DNA of 64,000 nucleotides from Macrotis lagotis (GCF_037893015.1 NC_133666.1:868001-932000); one strand, 5' to 3'. Shown: positions 34,196 to 45,770, counted from the stretch's first letter. Numbers and translations: made by a program. Notes: generated by a model not told the origin, from the sequence alone.

Positions 34196-35865
34196 ACAAT
34201 TATTACTATTATTTTTTTTATTTTAATTTTTTTCTCTCCCCTTTACTTTTTTCGCCCAAGCAAGTCTATCTGTATTCATGGGGGAGGAGGGGTATTTTGT
34301 TTACTTGTAAACAAGAATATTTTATTAATGTAAAAAAAAAAACATTTGTACAAAATGAGAATAAAAAAATAAATTTAAAAAATAAATATAAAGAAAAAAA
34401 GACTATAAGCAATCTGTTCTAAGTTATATATATATATACAATCATGTTAAACCTATTTCCACATTGGTCATCACATGCAAATTTTCCAAACTAGTCACTA
34501 TTTTTCTAATTCCTTAACATGTTATACATTATTTACCTACAGATACTCAGAATACCTTGAAATGTAGGGAATTTTGTATTTCAAGGGCCATTCCACAGAA
34601 GATCATTCTAAGTTCTAAGAGTCCTCTGAGCTATGACATATGGAAAAATCGAGGATATTCCAAGCCTGAACTTCTCCTCTACCTTAGTTATCCCTTGAGT
34701 CTCTTCTCAGTCTCTCCTTTATGATTCCTTCCAGTCCTTATATTGTGCTAAAATCCCATTTCTTCAATTTTCCTACTCAATCTCTATCTCCCGCTTTTTC
34801 TGTTCGAGTGCTTCCCCCAAACAGACATTCCTGTTTCTACAATCTCATCCTGTTTAGGATTTCATGATTATATTGATTATATTTCAGGATTAGGATTAGG
34901 ATATACTTATGATTCCAGAGCTCCATCAAACTTAGATATTTCAGGTTACAAGTCGAAGAGTTGTTCCAGAATTTGCAATTCACAGTCTATGCCTAATTGT
35001 TCAGAAGGCCTTAACAACTTGCTTTGAACTTCCAGCAGTAATCTTTACTGAATAAATAAATACATAGAATAGAATTGATGTGGGCCAGTGTTGTGATTTA
35101 GAGGGTTTGGTTTTGGATTTGGAGGGGGCAGTATTCTCAATCATTCTCAAATTGACTAATCTTGCAAAAGGGTCACTGAAGATAGAGGGGTTTGGGTTGT
35201 TGTTTTTAGTTTTTCTTATATAGCATTGATACTAAATAAAAATCATATTGAAAAAAAGAAATGAGCTATGGAAAATATCTCCCTTCTGTGTTTTTAAACC
35301 CAGTTAAAAATGACCAATAACTGCAGCCACAGAATAGGAAAAGCAATCCCCGTGAGTTGTAAGATTTTCCACTCTGAGGCCACATTTCCTGGTTGATTTC
35401 TGTTTCTGAATACCTCCACCTAGAGCACATCCAGTTTTCCAGAATACTGCAGCATCTGACTTTTGCTATCTTAAGGGCTCACTTTGCTCTGAGGTTCCCT
35501 CTTCTATGGGCACTATGAAGTTCCTTCCTTTCCTTTTCATGGCAATTCCCAGGCGTGACACTCTATGTGCTCCTGTTTGTGAAAGTGTCTGTTCCCAGTC
35601 CCCACACATCTACCCCTTCTCTCTTAGAGAAGATTTTCCACTCTCAGACCCATTCCAGAGCAGATAATTGATAGGCCGTATATCCCATAAAGTGAGTTTT
35701 GGGACACTAAAAATTCCAACCTTTGCTATTCTAAGAAATGACCTCTTTCTCTCTGGATATTCCTCCTTTTCATCAATCATTCTCTTTTCCATTGGCTCTT
35801 CCAGGTCTTGTTATTCTCTGTGATCAAATTACATTGCTTCTGACCATTTATCACCCCTTTGATAA

Positions 35866-35867
<2 letters not shown>

Positions 35868-35922
<55 letters not shown>
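35868..35922. repeat. (CT)n microsatellite
   Basis: Uninterrupted CT dinucleotides for about 55 bases. Confidence 0.97.
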
Positions 35923-35924
<2 letters not shown>

Positions 35925-36899
35925 TAGTATGTTTTAACACTGACTCCCCATCTACTTCAGGGTTCTGGATTAGGTCCCTCCTTCTAGTTTAAACATACCA
36001 ATTCCTATGTGCCTTCCATGATCTAATTCTTGGGTTTCACTTTTCATTCACAATTGGGGCATGGAGAGAGAATATTTTGGAGTCTTAAGCTCTCAGTCAC
36101 TTCCAACATCCACATTTAATTATAAGTGGAAGCCTGGATATACAGTGTTGTAAAGACCTTCCAAGTCCTGACATATTGATTTCAAAGACAGCCCTCTCCA
36201 ATGATCTATAATGGTTTTTATTTTTAAAAATGGATAGCATTATTAATTACAACACAGAGAAGCATTACAAAGCTCCTGATTTTGAAATATATGTCTTATC
36301 CTTATTATAACACACCTGGTCTTTTTGTGGAAAAAATCTTACATTCATTAAATTAGTAATATCAAGAATTTGTTTTAATGTACAGGTTCTGAGAGTTTTT
36401 GATGTTGGGGTTGGATGGGGTGTTTAGAAGGAGGGTGTCAAAAACAATCAGTTTTTTCATGATATCCTTTTGCCTTATATTTAAAGATGTGAATTTTTTA
36501 AAGTATAATATCAATTCAATCAGAATAAAAGTTATCTAAGAAAAATCTAAAATTGCCTTGTTTCTTAACTTCCTTCAAACTGGTCAGTGCTTTAGCCAAG
36601 AGTATACATGATCATAAATACTAGAATTCATGTTGTTTTCCATTCTAAAGCCTCTTCCAGACCACATGATTTCTGTTCCCAGGACCTTTCCATATTTGGC
36701 ATATAGAAATTGTAAGGACAGTCCACATGTGTCCTTTTATGTTCTCCTGGCTCTGATCTAACTTTTCCCCACTGTGGCTACTTTTCTTCTGCTCTTCCCA
36801 AGGCTACTTTCAGACCTGACATTCTGTGTACTGAAATCTCACTGTTTTGATATATTGCATTCTCAGTCTATGAATGTCTCTTCCCCCCACACACTCTTT

Positions 36900-37020
36900 T
36901 TTGGAGATAATCAGAGTTAAATGGCTTACCCAGGGTCACACAGTAAGTATCTGAGTTCACATTTGAACTCTGATCTTCCTGACTCCACGGTCAGTCACTG
37001 CTCTTTCTCCTGTGCCCATC
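36900..37020 (-). mobile_element. MIR/CORE-SINE-like copy, antisense
   Basis: GAGTTAAATGGCTTACCCAG, GGTCACACAGTAAGTATCTG and GAACTCTGATCTTCCTGACT give the antisense CORE-SINE order. Old and diverged. Confidence 0.65.
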
Positions 37021-38734
37021 TCCCATTTTTTTCTGATCACTTTCTCTCCATACTGACATTCCAAATTTGACAGCCTAAAAAAGTCCCAAATTCTGTATCA
37101 GGGCTGTCCATCAACATCAGATGCTCTAGGTTCTAAGTAGCTTCCCTGATCACATATTCTGAATTCACTTTTCCCTCTCCATGTGTACAGTCAGGGGCAG
37201 AATCTATACTTTATCCAGACATTCTGTGTCTATGTTATCAACAACTTCCAACAATCCCACATGAAGCCCGAACATTTAGTGCTCTTTGGGACCCTGTAAA
37301 ACATGACTTTGTTTTGTGGTTCCAAAGTCATATCATGTTTATTTGGGTCAAGATAGTTTTTGTTATTTTTGTCCTTAGTTAATATGATTACAATATGGTT
37401 TTTAAAAATAAGTTTCTTAATTTGTTTTTCTTATCCATCTTTGAGGTCCAATAAAAATTATATTGGAATAAGTGATTGATTTCTTATGGAAAAAAATTAC
37501 CTTCTTTTTTTAAAATTAGTAAACAATGACCAACATTTGAGCCCACAAAGTGTATGTATTTAAAAGTAAACCATTGTGTTTTGTGAAATTTTCCACTCAG
37601 AGGTCCCTTCCCCAGGAGATATTTTCTTTTCTCGGAACTCCTTGTCACTTAAAACAGATCTTATTTTCCAGGACTGTGCAAGATCTGACCTTTTCTATCT
37701 CAGGGGCTCTCTTTGTTCCCAAGTTCTCTCTTCAATGAGTCTGGCTAGCTCTCTGATTTGGGTCTCCATGGCAACTCCCAGGCCCAGCACTGTGTGTGCT
37801 CAAATCCTTTCATTTATGAAAATGTCCATTTCCAAACCCTGAACTCCCCCCCTTCTAGATGATAACAATAACTCTAGCCTTGCAGATTCTACAGTATCAT
37901 CCAGCTGATGATGCTGAATTCCAAATTGCCTTCAAACTCAGAGTTCTGATTTGCCATAAGCCATCCCACATCCCATAGTGACTCTAAGTCAAAATCTGCA
38001 CCTTCCGAGGCAGAATATTTTGGATTCTAAGACTAGGCTCTCCTGTGATCCAGATTAGCGGAAGCCCAGCCATTCAGTGTTTTAAATACCTTCCAAGTCC
38101 TGATATTTTTGGTTCTGAGACTGTTTTAAGGATTTTAAAGTTTTTAAAATCGATATCACTAATATCACTATTATTACAATGCCCAGGAGCATTACTAATA
38201 TATTTATTTGAAAACATTAGTCCTGTCCCTTAGAGCAGTTTTTTGTGTTCTTTGGGAAAAGACCCATTACATAAGAATGAATAGTAATACAAAGAGCTGT
38301 CTTTAACAAAGAAGAAAGGACATGGAATTACATCTATTTTGATGGGTAGGTTTTCAGGTTGTTCAGGATGTTCTTGGGGAAGAGAGATAGTCAAAAAATA
38401 GAAAACTTTCATGAATACATTTGTGTTCTATTTAAAGATGTGAGATTGCATTTTAAGCATAATGTAATTTTAATTATAATAAAAGACTGGTCTCCTATGA
38501 AAAATCAAAAAAATCTTTTTTTTTTCTTAATTTCCTTCATATGGTCAATATTTTAGCCAAGAATACATAAGATCATAAATCCTGGAATTAACAATATTTT
38601 CTATTCTTCAGTCCCATCCAGATGACATGATGTTGCGCCCTGCTTTGTTTGGCATATGGAAGATTTTTGAACACTCTGGGAATAACTTTTTAATGTGCTA
38701 AGATTTCTCCTCATTTCCCCTCCCCTTTTTTTGC

Positions 38735-38811
38735 AGTCAATCAATATTAAGTGACTTACTCAGTGTCACAGGGTAAGTATGGTAGCATTTGAAAACAAGT
38801 CTTCCTAACAT
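38735..38811 (-). mobile_element. MIR-like copy, left part, split by an L1 3' end
   Basis: AATATTAAGTGACTTACTCA and GTGTCACAGGGTAAGTATGG are the antisense MIR core. The remainder (GGTCTTCCTGATTCCAGGGC) resumes at 39210 after the L1 insertion. Confidence 0.6.
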
Positions 38812-39208
38812 GGTCCACCCTAACAGCAACATGGGGGTAATGATCAACCCTGATGAACTTGCTCATCCCTATAACCAGGGACAATTTTGAGCTTTCTGCA
38901 ATGGATAATGCCATCTGTATCCAGAGAAAGAATTATGGACTTTGAACAAAGGCCAAGACTATTACCATCAAATCAGAAAAAAAAAAAAGCATTATATTGT
39001 TATGTAATTTTACTATCTCATACTTTATTTTTCTTCCTTAAGGATATGTTTTGTCTCTCATCACATTCAACTGAGATCAGGGTATACCATGAAAGCAATG
39101 TAAACACTAACAGACTGCCTTCTGTGGGGGGTAGAGGGAGGGAAGAAAGAATGGGGGGGGGGGATTGTAAAACTCAAAATAAAGAAAATCTTTCTTTAAA
39201 AAAAAAAA
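38812..39208 (+). mobile_element. Short 5'-truncated L1 3' end
   Basis: Carries the L1 3'UTR (CACCCTAACAGCAACATGGG, ACCAGGGACAATTTTGAGCT, a G-run of 11 at 39153, A-tail at 39196-39208). ACAAGTCTTCCT lies before it and ACAGGTCTTCCT after it, a likely target-site duplication with one mismatch. Inserted into a MIR-like element. Confidence 0.88.
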
Positions 39209-39378
39209 CAGGTCTTCCTGATTCCAGGGCCTGTGCATATCTCCCACTTTTTCAGTTCCAGTATCCCTCTCCTGACATTCTAAATTTTATAACTTAAATG
39301 AGCCCTGGGGACTGGAATAGAAATACCCATCAGGGTCAGATCCCTGATCCCCATATTCTAGCTTCATTTTCCAATCTA

Positions 39379-39516
39379 TTTTTTTTTTGGTAAGGTGATG
39401 GGGTTAAGTGACTTCTCCAAGATCACATAGCTAGGTAATTATTAAGTGCCTGAGGTTGGATTTGAACTCAGATGCTCTTGCCTCCAAGGCCAGTGTTTTA
39501 TCTACTGCATCCTCTA
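39379..39516 (-). mobile_element. tRNA-derived SINE, antisense
   Basis: T-run, GGGGTTAAGTGACTTCTCCA, GGATTTGAACTCAGATGCTC and a degenerate end at CTACTGCATCC. Confidence 0.85.
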
Positions 39517-39788
39517 TGGGTACATTCAAAGGCAAGGCCTGACTCCTCACTGGAAATTCTGTATCCATGTGACTGACAACTTCCAACATTCACACATGAA
39601 GGGAAGTTCTCAGACCCATTCCCGAAGGACATTTTTGGTTCAAAAACCATATTATGCTAAAATTGGGTCAAGGTATTATTTGGATTTATTCTTCCTTAGA
39701 TTAGGGTTACAATGTACATGGGTTTTACCAATATGATTCTGAAATAGAAGTTCCTTCTTAGTCATTCTTGTTGTTGTTGTTGTTGTTG

Positions 39789-39932
39789 TTTTAGGTTTTT
39801 GCAAGGCAGATGGGGTTAAGTGACTTGCCCAAGGCCACACAGCTAGGTCATTATGAAGTGTCTGAGGCCGGATTTGAACTCAGGTACTCCTGACTCCAGG
39901 GCCAGCGCTCTATCCACTGCACCACCTAGTTG

Positions 39933-39934
<2 letters not shown>
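39789..39934 (-). mobile_element. tRNA-derived SINE, antisense, after a (TTG)n tail
   Basis: Near-consensus antisense body preceded by (TTG)n at 39766-39790 and followed directly by the CT tract. Confidence 0.93.
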
Positions 39935-39978
<44 letters not shown>

Positions 39979-40383
39979 TCTCCATCTTTCTTTCTTTTTT
40001 CTTCCTTCCTTCCTTCCTTTTTCTCTTTGTTTCTTTCTCTTTTTCTATCACTTTCTCTGTTTCTTTCTCTCTTTCTCTCTTTCCCTTTTTTCTTTCTTTA
40101 TGTATGTCTCTTTTTCTTTCTTTGTCTTTCTGTCTCTTTCCCTCTCTATATATATCTTACTCTTTCTCTTAATTTCTTTCTCTCATTCTCCCTTTCTTTA
40201 TTTTTTCTTTCTTTGCTTCTCTTTCTCACTTCCTTCCTTTCTTTCTCCCTCTTTCTTTCTTACTTCCTTTTTTCATTTCTTTCTTTCTCTCTCTCCCTTT
40301 CTTTCTTTCTCTTTCCTTTTCTCTTCCTTTCTGTTTCTCTCTTTTTTCCTTTTTCCTCATTATTTCTTATTTTCTATTTCTTT

Positions 40384-40439
<56 letters not shown>

Positions 40440-40800
40440 TCCTTCTTTCTTTCTTTTTTAGGTTTTTGCAAGGCAATGGGTTTAAGTGGCTTGCCCAAGG
40501 CTACACAGCTAGGTAATTATTAAGTGTTTGAGGCTGGATTTGAATTCAGGTCCTCCTGACTCCAGGGCCAATGTTCTATCCACTACACCACCTATCCACC
40601 CCTTCCTGTTTCTTTCTTTCTCTTTCTCTTTCCCTCTCTCTTTCCCTCTTTCTTTCTCTCTCTCTTTCCCTCTATCTTCGTCTCTCTCTCTCTTTTTTCT
40701 CTCTCTAGCTTTCATTTTTCTTTCTCTTTCTTTTTCTCTCTGTTTCTTTCCATCTTCCCTTCCTTCCTTCCTTCTTTCTTTCTTTCTTTCTTTCTTTTAG
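39935..40800. repeat. Large polypyrimidine tract (CT, TTTC, TTCC)
   Basis: Almost no purines over ~850 bases on the plus strand apart from one inserted SINE. (CT)n at 39934-39980, mixed TTTC/TTCC to 40380, near-pure (TTTC)n at 40381-40455, more TTTC/CTCT at 40603-40795. The long Ser/Phe/Leu open frames here are low-complexity by-products. Confidence 0.95.
40456..40602 (-). mobile_element. tRNA-derived SINE inside the polypyrimidine tract
   Basis: Complete antisense copy starting TTTTAGGTTTTTGCAAGGC and ending CCACCTATCCACCCC, with pyrimidine repeats on both sides. Confidence 0.92.
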
Positions 40801-40924
40801 ATTTTTTTTTGCAAGGCAATGGGGTTAAATGGCTTGCCCAAGATCACATAGCTAGGTAATTATTAAGTGTCTGAGGCTGGATTTCAACTCAGTGCTCTAT
40901 CCATTGTGCCACCTAGCTGCCCCC
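40796..40924 (-). mobile_element. tRNA-derived SINE at the right edge of the tract
   Basis: Antisense copy with GGGGTTAAATGGCTTGCCCA and CCACCTAGCTGCCCC. About 15 bases are deleted near the CCTCCTGACTCC position. Confidence 0.9.
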
Positions 40925-41286
40925 TTAGTCATTTTTTATATGATGCTTTTCTGTCAAAAATTTTCTATTGTCATTTATACTAAGAGTCAAAGGAATAACA
41001 ATCTTAACTTAAAAAGAAACACATGGAAGTATCTATTTTGCTGTGCAGAGCTTTTAGTTTGGAGTGCAACTTGCAAAATAGAGATGTCACTAAATTCTTT
41101 GAGATGTTCGGTTCAAGATAGATGGGCTTTTCGGTTTGGTTTGATTTGGTTTTAGTGTCTTTGTTTCCTTTCTTATCCATCACTGATGCTTAATAAAAAT
41201 TATACTGGAATAAGGAAATGATGTCCCAGAAAAAATGTGCCTCCTTATTTCTTAAATGAGTGAAAATGTCCATATTTGTGTACACA

Positions 41287-41290
<4 letters not shown>

Positions 41291-41346
<56 letters not shown>
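41291..41346. repeat. (CA)n microsatellite
   Basis: About 25 CA units, then a few CGCA variants. Confidence 0.97.
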
Positions 41347-42294
41347 GCGCGCACACAAGTAAATCATTGTGTGCTTTGATGTTTTCCACCCTAAGATCCA
41401 TTCCTCTGAAGATGATTTCTGTTCTCTGACCCCTCCCTCCCCCCCCCCCGCCCCCAGCACATCCTGTTTTCCAGAACACTACAAGACTTGACCTTTTCTG
41501 GCCTAAGGTCACTCTTTCCTCTTCACTCCCCTCTTCTGTGGTCCCTGCAAGCCTCTCTCATTTTCATTTCCATGGCAACTCCCAGGTCTGACACTCTGTA
41601 CACTGAAAATCTGTTTCTGAAAATGTCTAATCCCAGTCTCCATACATCTTCCCCTTTCTCTTCTCTAGGCCCTCATGATTCTGCCTTTTCCAATTCTAAA
41701 ATCTCATCCAACTGATGATTCCAAAGTCCAAATTTCCTTCAAACTTATACTTTCTATATACCAGTAGCCCACATTTTATAGGATCTCTAAGTTTTTCACT
41801 TCAAATCTGGAACTTCAGAGGTAGGACTTATCCTCTAGGTAGGAAATTCTGTATTCTCACTTCTATAACCCAGCAATATGGATTACTGAAAACCCTGAAA
41901 TCATAAGTCAATGTTCTAAACTGGTATTTTGGATTCTAAGCCCAAATCTTCTTTGATTCATAAGGATTTTTCTTTTTATTGGATCATTATTACAATGCAC
42001 ATAAATTTTACTACATAGAAAATTTAAAAACTAATCACTATCTCCTCTAGGTCCTTATCAATTTATATATCACTTAACTGCTATTGGAAAACCTATTTCC
42101 CCCTAAGAATGTATATAAACCACTTCTCAAAATTTAGGACATTTTGCATTTGAAAACTCATTCCATAGCAGATTATTTTAGATTCTGAGAACCTTCACAG
42201 CTATGATCCATGGGTAATTGGAAAACACTCCCAGTCCTGACCTTGTCTTGGATATCTACATCCATTGTTCTAGGGACTCTCCTTAATCTCTCTA

Positions 42295-42440
42295 GGGGCA
42301 GTGAAGTGGAGCAGTGGATAAAGCGCCAGCCCTGGAGTCAAGAGGACCTGACTTCAAATCTGATCTCATATACTTCATAATTACCTAGCTGTGTGACCTT
42401 GGGCAAGTCACTGAAACCCATTGCCTTGCAAAAAAAAATT
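42295..42440 (+). mobile_element. tRNA-derived SINE
   Basis: GGGGCAGTGAAGTGGAGCAG, CCTGGAGTCAAGAGGACCTG and CCATTGCCTTGCAAAAAAAA in order; moderately diverged. Confidence 0.9.
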
Positions 42441-42443
42441 TTT

Positions 42444-42735
42444 GGCAGCTAGGTGGTGCAGTGGATACAACAGTGGCCTTGGATTCGAATCCAGTCTCAG
42501 ACTTACTAGCTATGTGATCTTGAGCAAGTCACTTAGCCCTGCCTGCCTCGCATCTAAGACCATCTCCAGTCATCCTGATTCATTTCTGGCCACTGGACTA
42601 AGATGGTTCTGGAGGAGAAAAGGAGGCTGGGGACTTAGCACAGTACCCCTCACTCAAATCCAGTTCATGTGCTTGTCATGACATCACCTCGTTCATGTTG
42701 TGGTCTTCTTTGAAAATGAAGGTCAAAGCATTATT
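42444..42735 (+). mobile_element. Long two-domain tRNA-type SINE
   Basis: Head GGCAGCTAGGTGGTGCAGTG, second domain CATCCTGATTCATTTCTGGC and AAATCCAGTTCATGTGCTTG, end GAATGAAGGTCAAAGCATTA. It follows head-to-tail after the short SINE. Confidence 0.9.
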
Positions 42736-43805
42736 ATTTTTTTATTATTATTTTATTATTACTATTCATCTCTCCTCATCTGGATCCTTCCAGAACTGAA
42801 TGATTTTTTTTTCTCAAATCTCATTTCTTCAGAGATTTCCTTCTTTAGGCTCTGAATATATCCTATTCTCTCAGTTCTGGTTCTTCTTTAATTTTTAGTT
42901 TCTTTGGTTATTTTTCTTAGATAGTACTGATGCCCAATAGGCCTTCTACTGGAATCAAGAAATGATATTCAGATAATCAACCTTCTGACTCATTCACTTT
43001 AGGATTCCAGAACCCCCTATTCAGGGTTATAGTCACAATCTATTCAGGATCATTTATTTCCATCAAGCTTAGATATTTGAGATTCTAAGTCAAAAGATTG
43101 TTCAAGAATTCACATTTCATAATCCATTCCAGAAAGCTCTATTCAGAGGTAGAATTTATTTCCATGCTGGAAAATCTCATATACTAATCTCTATTCTACT
43201 GTCAACTTGTCTGCTTTCAGAATACCTGGAAACCCAGAAATTTAGTTTTCTAAAGACTTTGAGAGATTTGAGATTCTCATATCTAAAGAAACACCCTATA
43301 AAGATCTTTGGGGTTTTTTCCCCTTCTTTCTTTTATTGTTTTATTTGAACAATGCACTTGAGTCTTATCCATAGACTGATTTCCAAATATTTGTCTCCTT
43401 TGTTTCATGTACATGTCACATAACACCATGTTTCAATGGCCCAACTACTGAATGACCAGTATCATTAATACTATTGCCAAGAGATAGCTTTCTCAATGAA
43501 ACAATCATAGAAAATTGCACTGGCTTTTCCTCTACAAAATATTTCAACTTTGTGGGATCTTTTGGGTGACAACAAAATAAAGAATATATTCATAATATCC
43601 TTGAGACTCTGTGGTAGAGGATGTGAGGTCTATTTTTCTTTGTATCACCAATGCATTCTCCAAATGAAACCCAAGCTTATGTTTAAACTCATTGATATGA
43701 TCTAAATTGGTCTGTTTTTTTGTTTTGTTTTTGTTTTTCAATTTATTTATTATTTTCCCGACTACATGGAAAGATATTTTTGTGCAATCAGTTCCCCCAC
43801 CTTTG

Positions 43806-43950
43806 CTTTTTTTGCAAGGCAAAGGGGTTAAGTGACTTGTCCAAGGTCACACAGGTTGGTAATTATGAAGTGTCTGAGGCCAGATTTGAACTCAGGTCCT
43901 CCTGACTCCAGGAGGATCTAGCTCTAGCCACAATGCCACCTAACTGCCCC
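43806..43950 (-). mobile_element. tRNA-derived SINE, antisense
   Basis: TTTTTGCAAGGCAAAGGGGT, CAGATTTGAACTCAGGTCCT, CACCTAACTGCCCC. A small duplication disrupts the A-box end near 43910. Confidence 0.9.
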
Positions 43951-44555
43951 CAGCAGTCATTTCTTTGTAAGGTTTTGAGTTTCACATTTTTGGGTCTAAT
44001 TTTTTTTAAATCATCTACAAGAGGTCAGTTTTTCAGTCAAGAAAGTAAATATTTCTTTGACATGATATTTCCCATTCATAGACTCAGGCAGAGCTGATCA
44101 TTTACATTCTCTGCCAACACCCTGCAATCAAACATGGAGGTTTTCAATTCTTGCCAGGTCTGCCCTTTGGAGTCTCAGGACACTCTGCTCAGATAATCTC
44201 TTCTTTGAAGTTCTCTTCATTCTCTTGACCCTAGATTTCTTATAACGTTCATTCTCAGTCTTTTAGCATCTACCACTCTCCCACTTCTAGTCCATCTCAA
44301 AACTGATATTATAGATTCCACAACTGAATCAAGTTCAGGATTGTGGATTCAAAGTTTCCATCAAGTGCACAAGTGTTACCTTCTATGCTTCCCCTCACTT
44401 TCTGACCATCAATTCTAAACTATGTCCCTTTCCCTCTATTTTCAACTCCCCTTTAGGTATTCTGTTTTCCTAACAGGATGTCTTATCACTGAGGCAATAA
44501 TCTTGTTTTTAAATTTTTATCCACAATCCCTGTCTAATGATATTTGTCCATCTTT

Positions 44556-44706
44556 TATTTTTTTTTGTTTTTATAAAACAATGGAGTTAAGTGACTTGTC
44601 CAAGTTCTCACAACAAGCAAGTATTAAGTGACTGAGGTCAGATTTGAACTCAGGTCCTCCTGACTCCAGGGCCAGTGCTCTTTCCACTGCACCACCTGGC
44701 TGCCCC
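44556..44706 (-). mobile_element. tRNA-derived SINE, antisense
   Basis: GAGTTAAGTGACTTGTCCAA, CAGATTTGAACTCAGGTCCT, CACCTGGCTGCCCC. Tail-proximal part diverged. Confidence 0.88.
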
Positions 44707-44709
44707 TTA

Positions 44710-44982
44710 AATTTGTCCATTTTCAAAGAAGAACATGAAATCAGGGAGGATACATCATGACATGCTAGTGAATTGAATTTGATTGAGTAAGTGCAATCTC
44801 AATTTTTCGTCCAGTCATCTGGGTCTAGTGGCCAGATAAGAATCAGGATGACTGGAGATAACCCCGGATGTAAGACAATCGCCCAAGGTCACATAGCTAG
44901 TACATGTCTAAAGCCAGATTTGAACTAAGGTCCTCCTGACTCCAGGGTTGGTTTTCTATTCACTGCATCACCTACTTGGCCC
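44710..44982 (-). mobile_element. Long two-domain tRNA-type SINE, antisense
   Basis: Antisense second domain (TCATCTGGGTCTAGTGGCCA, AGAATCAGGATGACTGGAGA) followed by an antisense tRNA head ending CATCACCTACTTGGCCC. Confidence 0.82.
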
Positions 44983-45387
44983 TAACTAAGCATATATGTC
45001 CCAAAGATCATAGCATCCAGATTCTTAAAAAAATGAGTTATAGGAAAAAATAGACAATATACTGGAGGAGGACCTCAACATTGCCTCTCAGGATTAAAAA
45101 AATCTCACCATAAAATAATTAAGAAACAAGGTAAGCAAATGAATGGAATTTAAGAAAAGAATAATATGATAGGTTTCTGTAGAAAACTGAATGGGAATAG
45201 AAAAATATTTTTTCTCAGCTGTATATCGCACCTTCACAAAAAAAGTGACCACATGTTAGGGCATAAAATTCTCAAAACTAAAAGGAGAAAACCAAAAATA
45301 TTAACAGCATTATTTTTCAGACAATAATGTAATCAAATTTGGATTCAATAAAAATACATTGAAACATATATCAAAAGTCAATTGATG

Positions 45388-45502
45388 GCCCTGGAGTCAG
45401 GAGTACCTCAGTTCAAATCCTGCCTCAGACACTTATAATTGCCTAGCTGTGTGGCCTTGGGCAAGCCACTTAACCCCATTTGCCTTGAAAAAAAACCTTA
45501 AA
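45388..45502 (+). mobile_element. 5'-truncated tRNA-derived SINE with 15 bp TSD
   Basis: Begins inside the SINE (GCCCTGGAGTCAGGAGTACC) yet is flanked by AAAAGTCAATTGATG on both sides (45373-45387 and 45503-45517). The truncation therefore happened at integration. Confidence 0.93.
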
Positions 45503-45529
45503 AAAAGTCAATTGATGAAGAGACTAGAA

Positions 45530-45770
45530 AACACTGGACTTGGACTCAGGAAGAGCCATCTTCCTGATTTCAGGTTTAGTTTCAGACACTTACTAGCAGT
45601 GTAACCCTGGGAAAGTCAATTAATCCTCTTTTTCCTCAGTTTCTCATCTATAAAATTGGCTGGAGATGAATATGGAAAACAACTCTAGTATCTTTGCCAA
45701 GAAAACTCCATATGTAGTGTCACAAAGAGTTGGGCATGTCTGAACAACCAAAAACTGAAAAAAAAATCTA
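45530..45770 (+). mobile_element. CORE-SINE/MAR1-like copy
   Basis: CTCAGTTTCTCATCTATAAA, TAGTATCTTTGCCAAGAAAA and GTCACAAAGAGTTGGGCATG in order; old. Confidence 0.75.

Larger units (their letters stand above)
31217..34398 (+). mobile_element. Complete HAL1 (half-L1) element with perfect TSD
   Basis: Begins GGGGGAGGAGCCAAGATGGC, the L1-family 5' start, directly after AAGACTATAAGC (31205-31216). It ends in an A-rich tail directly before AAGACTATAAGC (34399-34410). Between lie a 5'UTR, an L1-type ORF1 and a 3' region, with no ORF2 (no endonuclease or reverse transcriptase). That is the definition of HAL1, a non-autonomous half-L1 that relies on L1 enzymes and is known from opossum and other mammals. 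The perfect 12 bp duplication and full-length 5' end suggest a recent insertion. The 3' region contains two antisense SINE-derived modules. Confidence 0.93.
30597..44555. repeat. Long degenerate repeat array, interrupted by younger insertions
   Basis: A core phrase of the type ATATTTTGGATTCTAAG followed by a CTCT...TGATCC-like stretch recurs throughout, for example at 30822, 34604, 34937, 36072, 37120, 38008, 38105, 41931, 42175 and 43073. Larger blocks repeat too. ATAAAAATTATATTGGAATA-like sequence is at 35233, 37450, 41191 and 42934. A block with GGCAACTCCCAGG followed by a disease-like TCTGACACTCTGTACACTG string is at about 35541, 37768 and 41574, with a weaker copy near 36810. The HAL1, L1 and SINE insertions divide it. 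No gene was recognised in it. It may be an old satellite or a repeatedly duplicated segment. Confidence 0.6.

Noticed and set aside
31217..34398. A full L1 with ORF2
   Set aside because: The sequence between ORF1 and the A-tail has no endonuclease or reverse transcriptase motif in any frame; only SINE-like and low-complexity DNA.
39853..40516. 202- and 138-codon Ser/Phe/Leu frames
   Set aside because: Translation of TTTC/CT repeats with an embedded SINE; low complexity only.
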